DNA of 64,000 nucleotides from Paraescarpia echinospica (Eukaryota; Annelida; Polychaeta; Sabellida; Siboglinidae): positions 1,851,033-1,915,032 of the forward strand of contig CM034543.1 in assembly GCA_020002185.1 (NCBI GenBank), given 5' to 3'. Position 1 is the first letter of the stretch. Every line of letters begins with the position of its first letter. This document shows positions 1 to 11,600 of this stretch, in pieces. The notes under the pieces were generated by a model, which saw only the letters and a program-made list of their open reading frames with translations, had not been told where the DNA came from and did not search any database. The position numbers were made by a program, and so were the translations under genes.

Positions 1-2
1 AC

Positions 3-647
3 AACAACATTGACACTGACGACAAATACATCGCCAAAGACTTCGACAACGACAACAACATCGACGACAAAGACGTCGACAACGACACTGGCGACGACGG
101 CGACTACAGTACCATTGACGACAACGCCAACGAAAATGACATTAACGAAAACACCGACGACACCACTAACTGCCCCGATGTCACCGAGGATGACGTTGGC
201 AGTGACGGCGGTGACAACTACAATAGTCAACACGATGGAGACGAAGATAAAAACGACAACAACGTAACTAACGACGATGACGACAAACATAACCATGTTG
301 ACGACATGTATTATAAAAACAATACAAACAACAGCTACAGTAACGTGACTACAAGTAATTACACCCACACGAACAGCGCCATCAGACTACACAATACCAG
401 CAACAACAACATCAACAACAGCAACATCAACAACAACAACAGCACCAACCACACGGACAGCAGCAGATACAACTACCACAGCTACTGCGACCTACTACTC
501 GACAAAGTCTACCAACTACCAAAGCCCGATAAGCGATCCCACCCCCTATTCGGTCATTCTGTGACAGGCCAGGCAGTCGCTGCATTGCAAACTCCCAACA
601 GGAAAGGTACTAACGCTATCTTATTGAGACGTCTTTTCCTGTGTTGA
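3..647 (+). CDS. Asp/Asn-rich open frame, cut by left window edge
   Basis: One frame is open from the first bases to a stop at 645-647, about 214 codons. The first 100 codons are almost all Asp, Asn, Thr and Glu; then comes an Asn/Ser/Thr-rich stretch (runs such as SNNNINNSNINNNNS), and the last 50 residues have mixed composition with no low-complexity bias (LPKPDKRSHPLFGHSVTG). The tail speaks for a real coding end, while the DNA of the first half is a degenerate ACGACAAC-type repeat that stays open in more than one frame. I do not recognise a family. It could be the last exon of a host gene entering from the left, or the end of a mobile-element protein. No splice site or poly(A) signal was clear. 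Confidence 0.35.
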   Translation, partial: NNIDTDDKYIAKDFDNDNNIDDKDVDNDTGDDGDYSTIDDNANENDINENTDDTTNCPDVTEDDVGSDGGDNYNSQHDGDEDKNDNNVTNDDDDKHNHVDDMYYKNNTNNSYSNVTTSNYTHTNSAIRLHNTSNNNINNSNINNNNSTNHTDSSRYNYHSYCDLLLDKVYQLPKPDKRSHPLFGHSVTGQAVAALQTPNRKGTNAILLRRLFLC

Positions 648-870
648 ATTCGTGGTGTCTTCTTATCTTTTTCTTATCTCTATAAGATCCCACATAGGGG
701 GTAAATGTGTAACCTGTCGCGGACTCACAGAGTGGTGGTCTCTATCTCTAACCCACTGAATCTTGGTCCCAACGGTCGGAGTTGCTTCCCGGTCGGGCGT
801 ATGAGAATCGCCGAGCAGGCAGTCGATCTATACACTGTATCATTGGACTCACTAGGTTATTTATGAATGT

Positions 871-981
871 ACATACATACACACACATACATACATACAT
901 ACATACACCACACACACACACGCACACAAACACGCACGCACGCACACGCACACACACACAAACACACACACATACATACAT
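871..981. repeat. CATA/CA microsatellite
   Basis: Alternating (ACAT)n and (CA)n units with occasional CG substitutions, about 110 bp. The short open frames crossing it on both strands are by-products of the repeat. Confidence 0.9.
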
Positions 982-2997
982 GATCTTTCCTGTATCTATC
1001 AGTTACATAGTGTGTGCTAACAGCATCAAATATAAACTATTTATGAAACCTTTTCTCAAACTATAAGAAACATAACTTATATACTTACTTGTTGCTTATC
1101 GTTCACTTAACGGTTAGGATTTGTCGTGGATACTGACAGATTAGACTCTTGGTGACCTTCTGACCTTCTCAGTGATCTCTTGATGACTTGTATTTGGGAT
1201 CCTCTTCTCCGACGAGGGCTTCTACAGCAACATGGCTACTTTATCATGGCGCATCACGTCACCTGCCAGATGCAGACGACATTATCTCACAATGGTGGAG
1301 ATCCGTGGAAGGAAGACCTCCAGTTCCAGGTTGGTGGTGTGAAGCCAACATATCCAATGAGGACTCCCCACGACTACCTCAATGTTCCAGTGTGGAGGTC
1401 TACGTACTGTATTAGTGCTGAGAAAACAATACTGGCGGAGACTTACGTCCCTGGTCGATTCAACCATGTCATACGGACCAAGGCGTAGGATTCAAACGGA
1501 GGGAAATCACTCAATATGGAGAGAGGGTTTCGAATATGAAGATAGGATCTTGAAACTTTTGAGAGAACAGGACTGGGAACTAAACAGCTTTCATCGCCGC
1601 TTCCTACGTACGATCGTCTGTGAAATGTCTGGATAAAGTCAGCAACACTGAGATTCTGCAACTCTGCACGTTGATACCTCTCGGCAACATTCCCAAACAT
1701 AAACTGCGACGTTAGCCTGTTGCACAGGAAAACAGCTGCCTAAGACAAATCAACTTGGCGAGCCAGTCATATAATAATAATGCTAATACACCGTGTTTAG
1801 ACATTCAACAACTCTGTTCAAGGGTGTTTAAATGTTTTCTGAAATACTACGATTAATGATGACTAATATACCTACTATAAATGTGACTAATAAAAATAAA
1901 ACGCATACAATGTTGGTAAGGCATGATTAAGCAAAGCTGTGCTAATCAAACTTAGACGGTGTCTGGGATGTAAATATTCCCTCCTCAATGGCAGCGAAGC
2001 ACCTAGTATAATCTTGATAAACACATTACCGAAAAAAACTATAATTATGCAAATAATATAATTTGCACTATAATAACGCATACATTTCCTATGCTAAATA
2101 ATGTGTTTATTAGTTGCATTTTTTAATGTCCAGGATATACGTTACGTAATACAAAGATAGTCTGCTAACAAAAAGCTGCCAAACGTAATCTTGGCGACTA
2201 CTCAATTGCGATTCATCCAGCACCATGCAACGAAACTCCATATTTTTGTCAAACCGACTAAAGTGTAGCAATGCAACATAATATTTATGTTATTACATAT
2301 CAGAAACTATATGTTACACTGCTAAAATTAACTATAGTAAATGAAAAAATAAAAATAAAAGTACTTATGTAGCGCCCAATCAATTAAAATTGCCCTCAAT
2401 TAAATTATCAAAAAATGTTCCCTAGAAGTAAGCAATCTTTCTTTTAATGTTCACTGTGTGGTCATTACATCTGAAAAAAGGATTTATGTATTGCATTGAT
2501 ATGCAAATTTAAAGAGAGACTAAGAAAGGTATTCAAACGTGATCGGAAAATGAAATACAATTTACGTATTTAAATACTGATATTACTGCATTGAACAAAT
2601 GCACTTGTTGCTATGTAGAATTTCACACAATACACAACATTGTATAATTGGAAAAAGCAAGAATGACCGATGATACAGCCAAACATATGTAAACCAATGT
2701 AAATTAACGGAAATGACATGTCTGATTGACACTTGGAAAGCGTGGACATTGAACATTGGAAATAAGTATGCTTTTGTGTGCTTTCATGTGTTATCCTCGA
2801 TGTGTTATCCTCGATATATATATATACATATATATATATACATAATTATATTATCTTAATATGTTTGCATGTATATATTAATGTATTGAATAAATTCAAT
2901 CAATCAATATAAAACTTGTTTGTAATAGCCAAAAGTGTTGACTTGCCCACGGTGTGAAACTGCCCAAAAGTGCGGATTAATTGTAAACAAAACATGA

Positions 2998-3413
2998 TGT
3001 AAGTCACCACAAGAGTTTAACGTTTTCCGATCTCCGTCTCGGCGTTCACAAAATTAAGTGGTGACTTTTTACTTCGTTTCTTCAAAATATAGCGAAGTAC
3101 ACCTATATATTGTTTTCCTAGCAAGAAAAATTAGATCATGATTCCTTCTTTGAACAATAATATTACTACGACACTTTGATTAAATGAACTGCCTGCTTGC
3201 TGATATGTAAGTCACCACAAGAGTTTAACGTTTTCCGATCTCCGTCTCGGCGTTCACAAAATTAAATGGTGACCTTTTACTTCGTTTCTTCAAAATATAG
3301 CGACGTACACCTATATATTGTTTTCCTAGCACACAACAATTAGATCATGATTCCTTCTTTGTACAATAATATTACTACAACACTTTGATTAAATGAACTG
3401 CCTGTTTGCTGAT
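2998..3413. repeat. Tandem duplication, two 208-bp units
   Basis: The unit beginning TGTAAGTCACCACAAGAG occurs at 2998 and again at 3206, with a few substitutions between copies (for example AGCGAAGTACACC against AGCGACGTACACC). Each unit starts with a donor-like GTAAGT. The second copy ends about 20 bp before the splice acceptor of the glycosyltransferase exon at 3435. Confidence 0.9.
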
Positions 3414-3434
3414 ATGGAAGTTTCCTCTCTCCAG

Positions 3435-6400
3435 AGAAAAAAGAACCATCACCAAAAAAAGTGACTACGAAAAAACCGACAACAAAGAAACCGACAACAA
3501 AAAAACCGATCACAACACGGAGACCGACGACAAAAAAACCGACAACACCTAAGCCGAAGATGACAACGAAAAAGTTGCCTGTGATGCCTTTAATTGAAAA
3601 CAGTAAAATGAAAGGTTACGGTAAGTGTAGACACGACGGCCGTGCATGGCATGCATGACACACATTTCACATAATGCGTTCAATATTTGTTTACTAATAA
3701 ATGGAATTATAGACATAGTACCGCGTAATTTTAATAAATATGTTTATATTTATTATTTAACTGTAAATAACTAACGGTATATTTCAAGATTTGTTACACA
3801 CTTTACGTGTGTCTACGTACTTACAAAATTGTCTTCGCTCAACACAAAGCCTAACGAATTACTGTCCAACGCACTCTATTTCTTGTCACAGGCGTGTGTG
3901 TCCTTTCTTCCTACGCTTTTATATTTCGTAATTTCCTCATAACTGTTTGTGTCTGCCTGGGTTACAGACCTTATAGACCCTATAGACCTTACATATCTTA
4001 TAGACCTTACAGACCTAATTGACCTTATGGAACTTATAGACCTTACAGTAAAATAAAGTCACCATAAATTGCCTATCTCTAGGTCGCACGAAGGACGAAT
4101 GCGCGGATTATTACAACGCTGGTCGAAGGCAACGTACCGTGCACCTACACGTTCTAGGCAAAGATGACCTAATTAATGACAATGACATCACACTCGTCAC
4201 GCAGATGACGTCCGAACGATACGACAAATTATATAATCTCGCCACGCGTTGGTCCGGTAAGTAGTAACACCAAGTTACCTCACTCAATGTCGCGACATTT
4301 GTAAACTGTCTGCCATCGGCATGATGGCGCCTCAGTAAAAAAGCAGTGAAAATGACCAAATGTCGTATCGTACGGAATCAAAATCGAAATTACAAGTTGT
4401 ATAACTCCAACTTCCCCTTGTTCCTAGTTTCAAGATGTTTCCAGTGCTCAGCAACGTTTAGGTAAGCGACTAGGCGTCTGAATAAATTATGGTTATAATG
4501 TTATGGTCTTATGCGTTCGCAATCAACTAATCAGCCTTTTTTAGAACATTATCGCCAAACGACCTTTCTGCACTAGCACTGGGGATGGTCACTACTAGGG
4601 TGCTTGTCGTTCTCAGTCGTTCTTTTACTTCCCAAAATGAGATTTCCCAATATCGTATAGGCCTAATAGTTACATAGTAAAATTCATATTGTCTTTCAGT
4701 GTTAGTGATTAATGCTGACTATTTCTAGGTCCCATTTCTGTGACGGTTTACGTGGAAAAGGGCACCTCCGTATTCTGGTACACAAGAAAGTTGCAATCTC
4801 TCCTGGCTCCGCGCAAGAACATTGCGCTGCATCTTGTCGCTGAAGAGGGGGTAAGTGGACTTAGTGGAAGAGCAGGAACGGATGTCGTTATTTGTTAGTC
4901 ACAGACACAGGATTGTATTTCAGAGCTCTTTGAAATATTAACCGTTGAATAGTATCGCAACACCTACAGCTGTCGGTAGACGATGCAAACATTGCATATT
5001 TAACTTTAAGGTTTGTGTACTCGAGAGGTGGTACATTTTGACATTTAGTGAGTTTCTGAAATGAAACATTTCAGTGTACAGTAGCACCAAACTTTGGACA
5101 TCGATTACATAAATTGCTGACGAAATCATACAGAACTACCACAACATTAACCATTGATTAACCTGTCCATCACGTGATATGTTGCCTAACAAAAGCTCCG
5201 TCAAGCCATCAAGCAATGGATGCCAACGAGTACGTTGAGCGATCGAGCATTCCGTCCTAGATTTTGTTCTAGCCACAAAGGTGTCTTGTTAATGACAACA
5301 ACATAAGGCAAAGTAACCTATTTAAAGTAATAACTATAGGCATTAATATTTGCTTTATGAGATGTCATGCAGCAATAGTAATGTAATTCACGTATCAACC
5401 GTTATCAACATTGGTGGCAAATGCAAAGCTTGACGGAGGTCTCGCGCAAACGTTTGATTGTGACGTAGGCAAACCGCGACGTACTGGATGCATTGATTGG
5501 TGTATAGAACATATTATATCCACTCCAATCCGTTGCGATTTGCGTACGTCACATTCGAAATTATGCGCGTGACCTCCGCCAAGTTTTGCCTTGTTGTGAA
5601 TTATATTACTATTGCTGCATGGCATCACACAAATAATACATTCCCGCATAGAGTTGGCACTTTAAAAACTTATGTTTCTGTCTTAGAGAAACACTTTTTG
5701 TGGCCAGAATTTCAACAAAGCATCCAGCGGAATTTCCGAACGTTCCACGTGTTCAGCATCCATTTTTGATGGTTTGACGGTCCGTTTTGTAAGCAACAGA
5801 TCACATGATGGATAGGTCAATCTGGTTATTTGATATACAAAGCATAACAAGAGGTACGCTGGGTGTTGACGATAGTTAAGTTTTGATCAAACTGTAATGT
5901 GATCACAACGTGCTTTCGACTTGACCACGGGTTTAGTAGAGAGACCCATCTAGCCCAGTGCGTTCGACTTCTCACTTGTGATGCGACTCACCGCGGTAGC
6001 CAGTACTAGCCACACCCAAACTCTTTCTTACTATATCTATTACATACCATATGTGACAGTTACTAGTTGTAACAGTATATGTTCATAAATAAACTTACAT
6101 TGATGTGCAGTCAATAACAAAGTATTACCAACTCCATCCTCGATTCATCAAGTCCGCAGCGATTCAAGTAACTTAATGTGCATTTCAGTGTGTGAATAGT
6201 TTACATGCTCGTACGGTTTAACGAAAGCGTGGATACGAAAGTTGCATTCTGAGACGGTCCGTCTTCTAAATACAAAGTTCAAATGAGTTAACATCCCCGT
6301 ACACTAGGTATCTAGTTAACTCCATACAAACTTGTTATTAACACAATATGCAATTTTACGATAAAACGGTACAAACGATGAACCATTATATCCGCCTGCC

Positions 6401-8826
6401 ATTCATTCATCATCTCATTGGTCGGACGTGGCGACCGGTAATTTTACAAAAGCATAATTCGGCGAATAACACATCAAATGGCAAAGTGAAGTACGTATTG
6501 TTTACGTTACACGTACACTTTCTTCAAAAGTCACTTCAAACTGGTAGTTTCAGTCAGAGTGCATCACGCCCCCTCGTTGTCATCGTTGATGTCTGGTTGC
6601 AGAACTTCTTTCCCGTGAACTTTCTCCGGAACATCGCTCTGGAGAATACTGAGACCAAGTATATCTTCCTCAGCGATATCGACTTTGAGCCGATGCCTCG
6701 CCTCGACATCCTCCTACAGGATTACATCTCAAAGGGATACTTACAGGGCAAAACGGTACGCGCTTCCCATTTTGCGTGTGATGATTTGTACTTGACAGTC
6801 ACGAGTAGAGTGTAGTATATACCCTTAGTATAGCTCTCTATATAATTGTATAAAAGTATATAGAAAATCTCTAGAAATCTATATGATTCTATTAACTTTC
6901 TGTATATTTCTATACAACATCATGTGGCGATAAAATTATATAAAATCCTATAATTATGACTAAGATAAATGCAATATAGTACATACTACAAGTAGTCGAC
7001 AAATGCGGCTTTAAAAAGATATGTTTTCAAATGTGACTTTAACAGTTCAAGAGAGTCTATCAGGTGCAGACAGTCCGGGCAGATCATTCCACAGGCGCAG
7101 TGCCGTCACTGAAAAACCACGCCGACCATACCGTTCTAAATTGTGGCGGGGTACTCTCAGGAGTCGGCTTCCGGCAGAGCGAAGCTGGCGGCCCGGCGTG
7201 TATTTAACCATCATGTCAGCGATGTATTGTAACTGGTGAGGCCTAGCAATGCCCGGCCCTTGCGGTTCGTTAGGAGAGTGTCATAGGCATGTGAGAGCCG
7301 ATGTGACGGGCCGGAAATATCCCCGGTCAGGAGTACGCTTTTGAGTACTGCGCATGCGCGCGCATGCGCATTTAACAACCTGACTTGCCCCTTCGATTAC
7401 CAGTTATGATTCCGTGTCCCGTCACACTTACCATCATCTCGGTTCACGCTGTTTTTGGCTTTTTGTATCCAGGCGGGTTCTTTATGTCCCCGTGTCAATA
7501 CGGTAACTATGCGGTGGGATTCTTCGCCATGTCCAGCTCCAGATTTATCTAAGCCTTATGTGTTGTGTCTTTAGGCTCTCGTGGTTCCTGTGTTCGAGGC
7601 AATGAAGGAAAAAATCCAGTTCCCAACGAACAAAGCCGACTTACTGAAGTTGTGGAAAAAAGAAAAACACGTACGACCATTTCAGTAAGTGACGTTGGCA
7701 TAGCTCTCATCTGCCCAGGCAATTACATAGGCGTTGTAAAGGGAGGGGGGTTTGGGGGGCTAAGCCTCCCTGATATTTTGGGGAGGGGCTGGAGCCAATA
7801 TTTACGGAAGGGGTGTGTATTTGAGGGTGAAAATTGTTTAGTGGGGGGGGCTGGAAAAAGGATTAGCCCCCAATATTTAGGGAAGAGGTGCATTTTTGAG
7901 TGGAATTTATGTTTTTGGTGAGACTGAAAGCGTTTTTGTGGCGAGGTCAGGGGGAGCGGTGGTGCAAATCGAGGTTTTTGGAGACCTTGAAGGTGAGATT
8001 TTTGGCGGCCCTTAAGCGGGTGGGGTGCAGATCGAGGTTGTTGGTGATATTCCAAAATGATGAACGTCTCCGCGAAAAATCTTCAACGGCACCCACCCTT
8101 CCCCCGTCTTCCGACGTCTAGAACCCCGAAAACGACAGCGATAAATATAGCGACGGCGACGGCGACGGAGACGGCGACAGAGATAGCGACAGCCACAGAG
8201 ACAGAGACAGAGACAGCGACAGCGACAACAACAGACACAGAGACAGCGACAGAGACTGAAACAGAGACAGCGACAGCGACAGAGACTGAGACAGCGACAG
8301 AGACAGCAACAGCGACAACAACAGACACAGAGACAGAGACAGAGACAGCGACAGCGACAACAACAGACACAGAGACAGAGACAGAGACAGAGACAGCGAC
8401 AGAGACAGCGACAGAGACTGAAACAGAGACAGCGACAGCGACAGCGACAGAGACTGAGACAGCGACAGAGACAGCAACAGCGACAACAACAGACACAGAG
8501 ACAGAGACAGAGACAGCGACAACAACAGACACAGAGACAGAGACAGCGACAGAGACAGAGACAGCGACAGAGACAGCGACAGAGACTGAAACAGAGACAG
8601 CGACAGCGACAGAGACTGAGACAGTAACAGTAACAGATACAGTGACAACGACAGAGACAGCGACAGCAACAGAGACAGAGACAGATACAGCGACAGAGAT
8701 AGCGACAGCGACAGCGACAGAGACAGAGACAGCGACAGCGACAGAGACAGCGACAGCGACAGGACTACAAACGAATCGAACAAATTATCTACAGACAGAT
8801 GATGTAAATGCGAGCAGCGTGAATAT

Positions 8827-8859
<33 letters not shown>

Positions 8860-9306
8860 CACACGCACGCACGCACGTATGCACACACACACACATATAA
8901 TTGTAATATAATATGCGTGCGCTGAAAGCTGCAGCGTCATCGATTGATGTATTTTGTCCAGCTTCAAAACAGAAAACGGTAAAGAGGAAGCGACTGCGAC
9001 GCAGGCGCAGACGGACTTCCCCCGCTGGGCTACAGCAACAAAGCCATACTACGTAAGAGATAATTTACTCGGTTCAAGTATTATTGGATGTATCTAAATA
9101 TTATGTAATATTCTTCAAGAAATGTATGTATAGCAAGCCATTGATAAGCAGATACTTTTCCCAAAAAAATATTGCTATTGTTCAGAACTGTGAGCCTTGA
9201 TCATCTTATAAAGTTCAATAACCCATCTTCGTTGCTCCTAAGTACATGCAAGTACGCTAGCCGCACACGTCACTCACGTCACACATGTCAAACACTAATG
9301 TACCTA

Positions 9307-9378
<72 letters not shown>

Positions 9379-11109
9379 CATGTATCTCACTAATACGAAA
9401 TAAATATCATAATTTTGTCCACCAGGTCCAATGGAACGAATACTTCGAGCCGTACGTCGTCATTGAGAGAGCGTTGTCACCTAAATACTGGCCAGAATAC
9501 GTAGGTCGATTCTTCAATAAGGAGTCGCAGCTGGCAGAACTGTTTGCCTCGGGGTGGGTATTTCGCCATGTTCTCGTATTACACACTGATGGTTGTTCAA
9601 TTCACTAATTAAATCATAATCAGCGAAAAGGTAGTGTATTTGATAAGTTGATATTAAACTAGTTCCATATGTTAAAGGAAACAAACATTCCATTGTGGGC
9701 CTATGCATCAGTGCACGTCACAACCAGGCCTAGGCCAAAGTAACAAATATCAGCCGCCTGGAACTACGCGATTTTACTATAGTAGAAGACACGCTGGTGT
9801 TGTTGATTGTAATGGCAAGTGGCCAGTATGTCCCTTAGAGGTAACATATTCAGAAAGACTTGCTCGGAACCATGCTAGTGATATTGGGTTCTGACATATC
9901 AGTTTGTAGCAATTGTATATCTTATTGTCATCAACACCAGAACTGTTGCATATGTTAGCCAATCACTGCAGATGTCCCCTTTTCCTCCTAACATCAATTT
10001 TACAACAGTGATGTATTTTTATTTCCCAATGACCTACTGTTCAATGTGCTTCATTATTATGTTCGTAATACCGCCAACAGCAGCATTTCAAGGCCCGTCC
10101 TTTCACATAAATATGCTTCTCAATTCAGGTGTGTGATATTAAGTCTAGTATCACGGGTTGGTTCTGAGTCAAGATCTTGTTTCAGATTCAACTTCATTGT
10201 ACTTCCGGACCTGTTTACGGTACATACGCCACACTTACCTAAGCCTGGCACAGATTTAGAACAAAGGTCAGTGTCATGTCACAATATCTATCAAATATGT
10301 ATCAGTTTGTTCAGTTTCTTACTTAATTTTTTTTCAATATCCTCTCCCACTTTCACAAAAGAAAATAAGTTCTAATCGCAGGTGATGCGTAAATTGTCGT
10401 GTTGCTGTGTTTACTGGTATGGCTGAATTTTCATTGAGTTTACGCATTTGTTTTGAATCTACAACTCTGTCTCTCCGTCAATGCGTGTTCGTCTCTTCGT
10501 ATGCCTATTCTATCTGTCTGTCTGTCTGTCTTTCTGTTTGTCTGTCTGTTTGTACGCATGCCTGTGTCAATGTCTGTCTGTCTCTCGTTCTATCTGTCTG
10601 TCTGTCTGCCGGTCTGTCAGTCATTCTGTTTGTCTGTCTCTTTGTACGCATGCCTGTGTCAATGTTTGTATGTATGTCTGTCTGTCTGTCGTTCTATCTG
10701 TCTGTCTGTCTTTCAGTTTGTCTGTCTATTTGTACGCATGCCTGTCTCACTGTCTGTATGTATGTCTGTTTCTCGTTCTATATGCCTGTTTATCTGTATG
10801 TTTGTCTCTGTCTATCTCTCTGAGTGCCTGCGGGTCTGCGTTCCTCCGTGCCTCCGTGCGTGCCTGCGTGCGCGCCTGCGTGTGTGCGTGCGTGCCTACC
10901 TTCCTGCCTGCATGTCTGCATGCCAGCGTGCGTGCGTGTATGTTCGAATGTATGCGTGTATACATGTATGTCTGTCGTTCAACAACTTTCACTAACTATC
11001 GTACTGATCGCCTGGTTGTAGGTGTGGTAAAAGGGTAAATGCCCGTTTCAAAATCTACCTGATGGACAAGTACGGATGGAAAATGCCAGTAAAGATTCAT
11101 GATCCATAG
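3435..11109 (+). CDS. Family-49 glycosyltransferase (B4GAT1/LARGE-like), nine exons, 5' end missing
   Basis: Exons read from sequence: 3435-3620, 4083-4256, 4729-4850, 6603-6755, 7575-7684, 8962-9052, 9426-9553, 10186-10266, 11022-11109. All introns are GT-AG and all phases agree, giving 376 residues before a TAG at 11107. The first exon is a Lys/Thr/Pro-rich stem (repeated TTKKP). The second and third carry the family's start of the catalytic domain (DITLVTQMT, RWSGPISVTVYV). The fourth has PVNFLRNIALE and SDIDFEP, where D-I-D is the expected metal-binding DxD. Later exons give ALVVPVFEAM, WNEYFEPYVVIER, and FIVLPDLFTVHTPHLPKPG near the end. The family works in the Golgi as type II membrane enzymes; B4GAT1 and LARGE add glucuronic acid during matriglycan synthesis on dystroglycan. 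The membrane anchor and start codon should lie in an upstream exon that I could not find. B4GAT1-like fits better than LARGE because no second (GT8) domain is present. The exact donor and acceptor specificity is unknown. Confidence 0.85.
5157..5821. mobile_element. Foldback/MITE-type element, about 665 bp, in intron 3
   Basis: The two ends are imperfect inverted repeats of about 75 bp: the left reads ACCTGTCCATCACGTGAT and the right, reverse-complemented, reads ACCTATCCATCATGTGAT, with matching GTCAA.CCATCA and ATGGATGC further in. A second inverted pair lies inside (about 5414-5490 against 5525-5602, sharing CGGAGGTC.CGCGCA), so the element can fold into a long hairpin. No transposase frame is present, so it would be non-autonomous. 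No convincing target-site duplication was found. Confidence 0.7.
7733..8115 (+). repeat. Dispersed G-rich repeat, family A copy 1
   Basis: Begins ACATAGGCGTTG followed by G-rich sequence and shares a block with 23361-23760: GTGCATTTTTGAGTGGAATTT followed by GTTTTTGGTGAG. It closes near GTCTTCCGACGTC, a motif also seen at the end of copy 2 and inside the repeat at 38.2 kb. It lies in the intron after exon 5 of the glycosyltransferase gene. Open frames over it are not convincing coding sequence. Confidence 0.65.
8134..8763. repeat. Hexanucleotide tract, (GACAGN)n, about 630 bp
   Basis: Units GACAGA, GACAGC and GACGGC follow each other for about 630 bp, with higher-order blocks (GCGACAACAACAGACACAGA) repeated several times. 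Because the period is a multiple of three it stays open in several frames on both strands (Thr/Glu/Ala, Val/Ser and Leu/Ser repeats). It sits inside an intron and is not coding. Confidence 0.9.
8827..8898. repeat. CA microsatellite
   Basis: (CA)n with CACG interruptions, directly after the hexanucleotide tract and about 65 bp upstream of the acceptor of exon 6 of the glycosyltransferase gene. Confidence 0.9.
9303..9380. repeat. TGCC tetranucleotide repeat
   Basis: About 18 perfect units of (CCTG)n, ending about 45 bp before the exon 7 acceptor at 9425. It is a pyrimidine/G-rich tract close to a splice site. Confidence 0.95.
10505..10978. repeat. CTGT/TGTC degenerate repeat region, about 470 bp
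   Basis: Blocks of (TGTC)n alternate with CGTTCTATCTG and TTTGTACGCATGCCTGTGTC, which recur three times at roughly 90-bp spacing. This suggests higher-order amplification of a mixed unit. It ends about 45 bp before the last exon of the glycosyltransferase gene. The open frames across it are repeat artefacts. Confidence 0.9.
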
Positions 11110-11235
11110 ACTCACCAATGATGTCCTCTCGGCTAGTTAGAAAATGGCCGCTCCAGCGTCGCTGACAAACTTGAAAACGCCGAATCATCGGCCCCAAGTA
11201 GATCCATGTTTACTAAACCTCAACTCACTCTCACG

Positions 11236-11600
11236 CCATTGTTATAAAGAAGGCCAACTTTAGAATACTGTTTACTGATGTGGAGGCTATATCGCAAGAA
11301 AGACATAGGCATGTTCGAACGAATACAGAGGGCGACTAAATGATTCCAGAAGTGAGCCATCACACGCGTCTGAATGTACGCGATGACGGCATCGTGGAGA
11401 AAACAGATACTTCGTCGTAATCGGTCAAGTGAGTGGGCCGAGCGACTGACAACATTGGTTCTCTTTGGCTCGAGCTGCCGACTAATAATAATACAATATA
11501 ACGATAAGTAGCGTGTTAATGTTGGTAATGGCGAACTGCGCAAGTGAGATGATAGATTAGGGGAACAGTGCAAAATAATATCACAACCATCTATATAAAC
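11236..11600 (+). mobile_element. CR1-like LINE fragment (RT C-terminal part)
   Basis: The + strand reads RPTLEYC and then KKDIGMFERIQRATK from about 11250, the conserved region after the RT domain of CR1-type LINEs. The longer CR1 copy has the matching KKDIDMLERVQRRATK at 58273-58316. Stops follow at once, so this is a dead fragment just downstream of the glycosyltransferase gene. Confidence 0.65.

Larger units (their letters stand above)
650..3430. other. Mostly featureless intergenic or intronic DNA
   Basis: Apart from the CA/CATA repeat at 871-981 and the 208-bp tandem duplication at 2998-3413, I see nothing I can assign. 1180-1640 has short overlapping open frames on both strands, none recognisable. 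1700-2950 is AT-rich with poly(TA) near 2815-2840. It may contain upstream introns or 5' exons of the glycosyltransferase gene, but none could be identified. Confidence 0.4.

Noticed and set aside
1180..1700. Gene suggested by overlapping frames on both strands
   Set aside because: No splice sites, no family resemblance and no frame longer than about 100 codons.
7021..7239. 72-codon Arg-rich frame
   Set aside because: No family resemblance; lies in an intron and is interrupted in all frames on both sides. Perhaps an unidentified repeat.
8057..8911. 284-codon Thr/Glu/Ala frame and two long minus-strand frames over the same DNA
   Set aside because: They are translations of a hexanucleotide repeat inside a well-supported intron; both strands are open because the repeat period is a multiple of three.
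10407..11038. Cys/Leu/Ser/Val-rich overlapping frames up to 185 codons
   Set aside because: Products of the TGTC repeat; the real coding sequence here is the 88-bp last exon of the glycosyltransferase gene.
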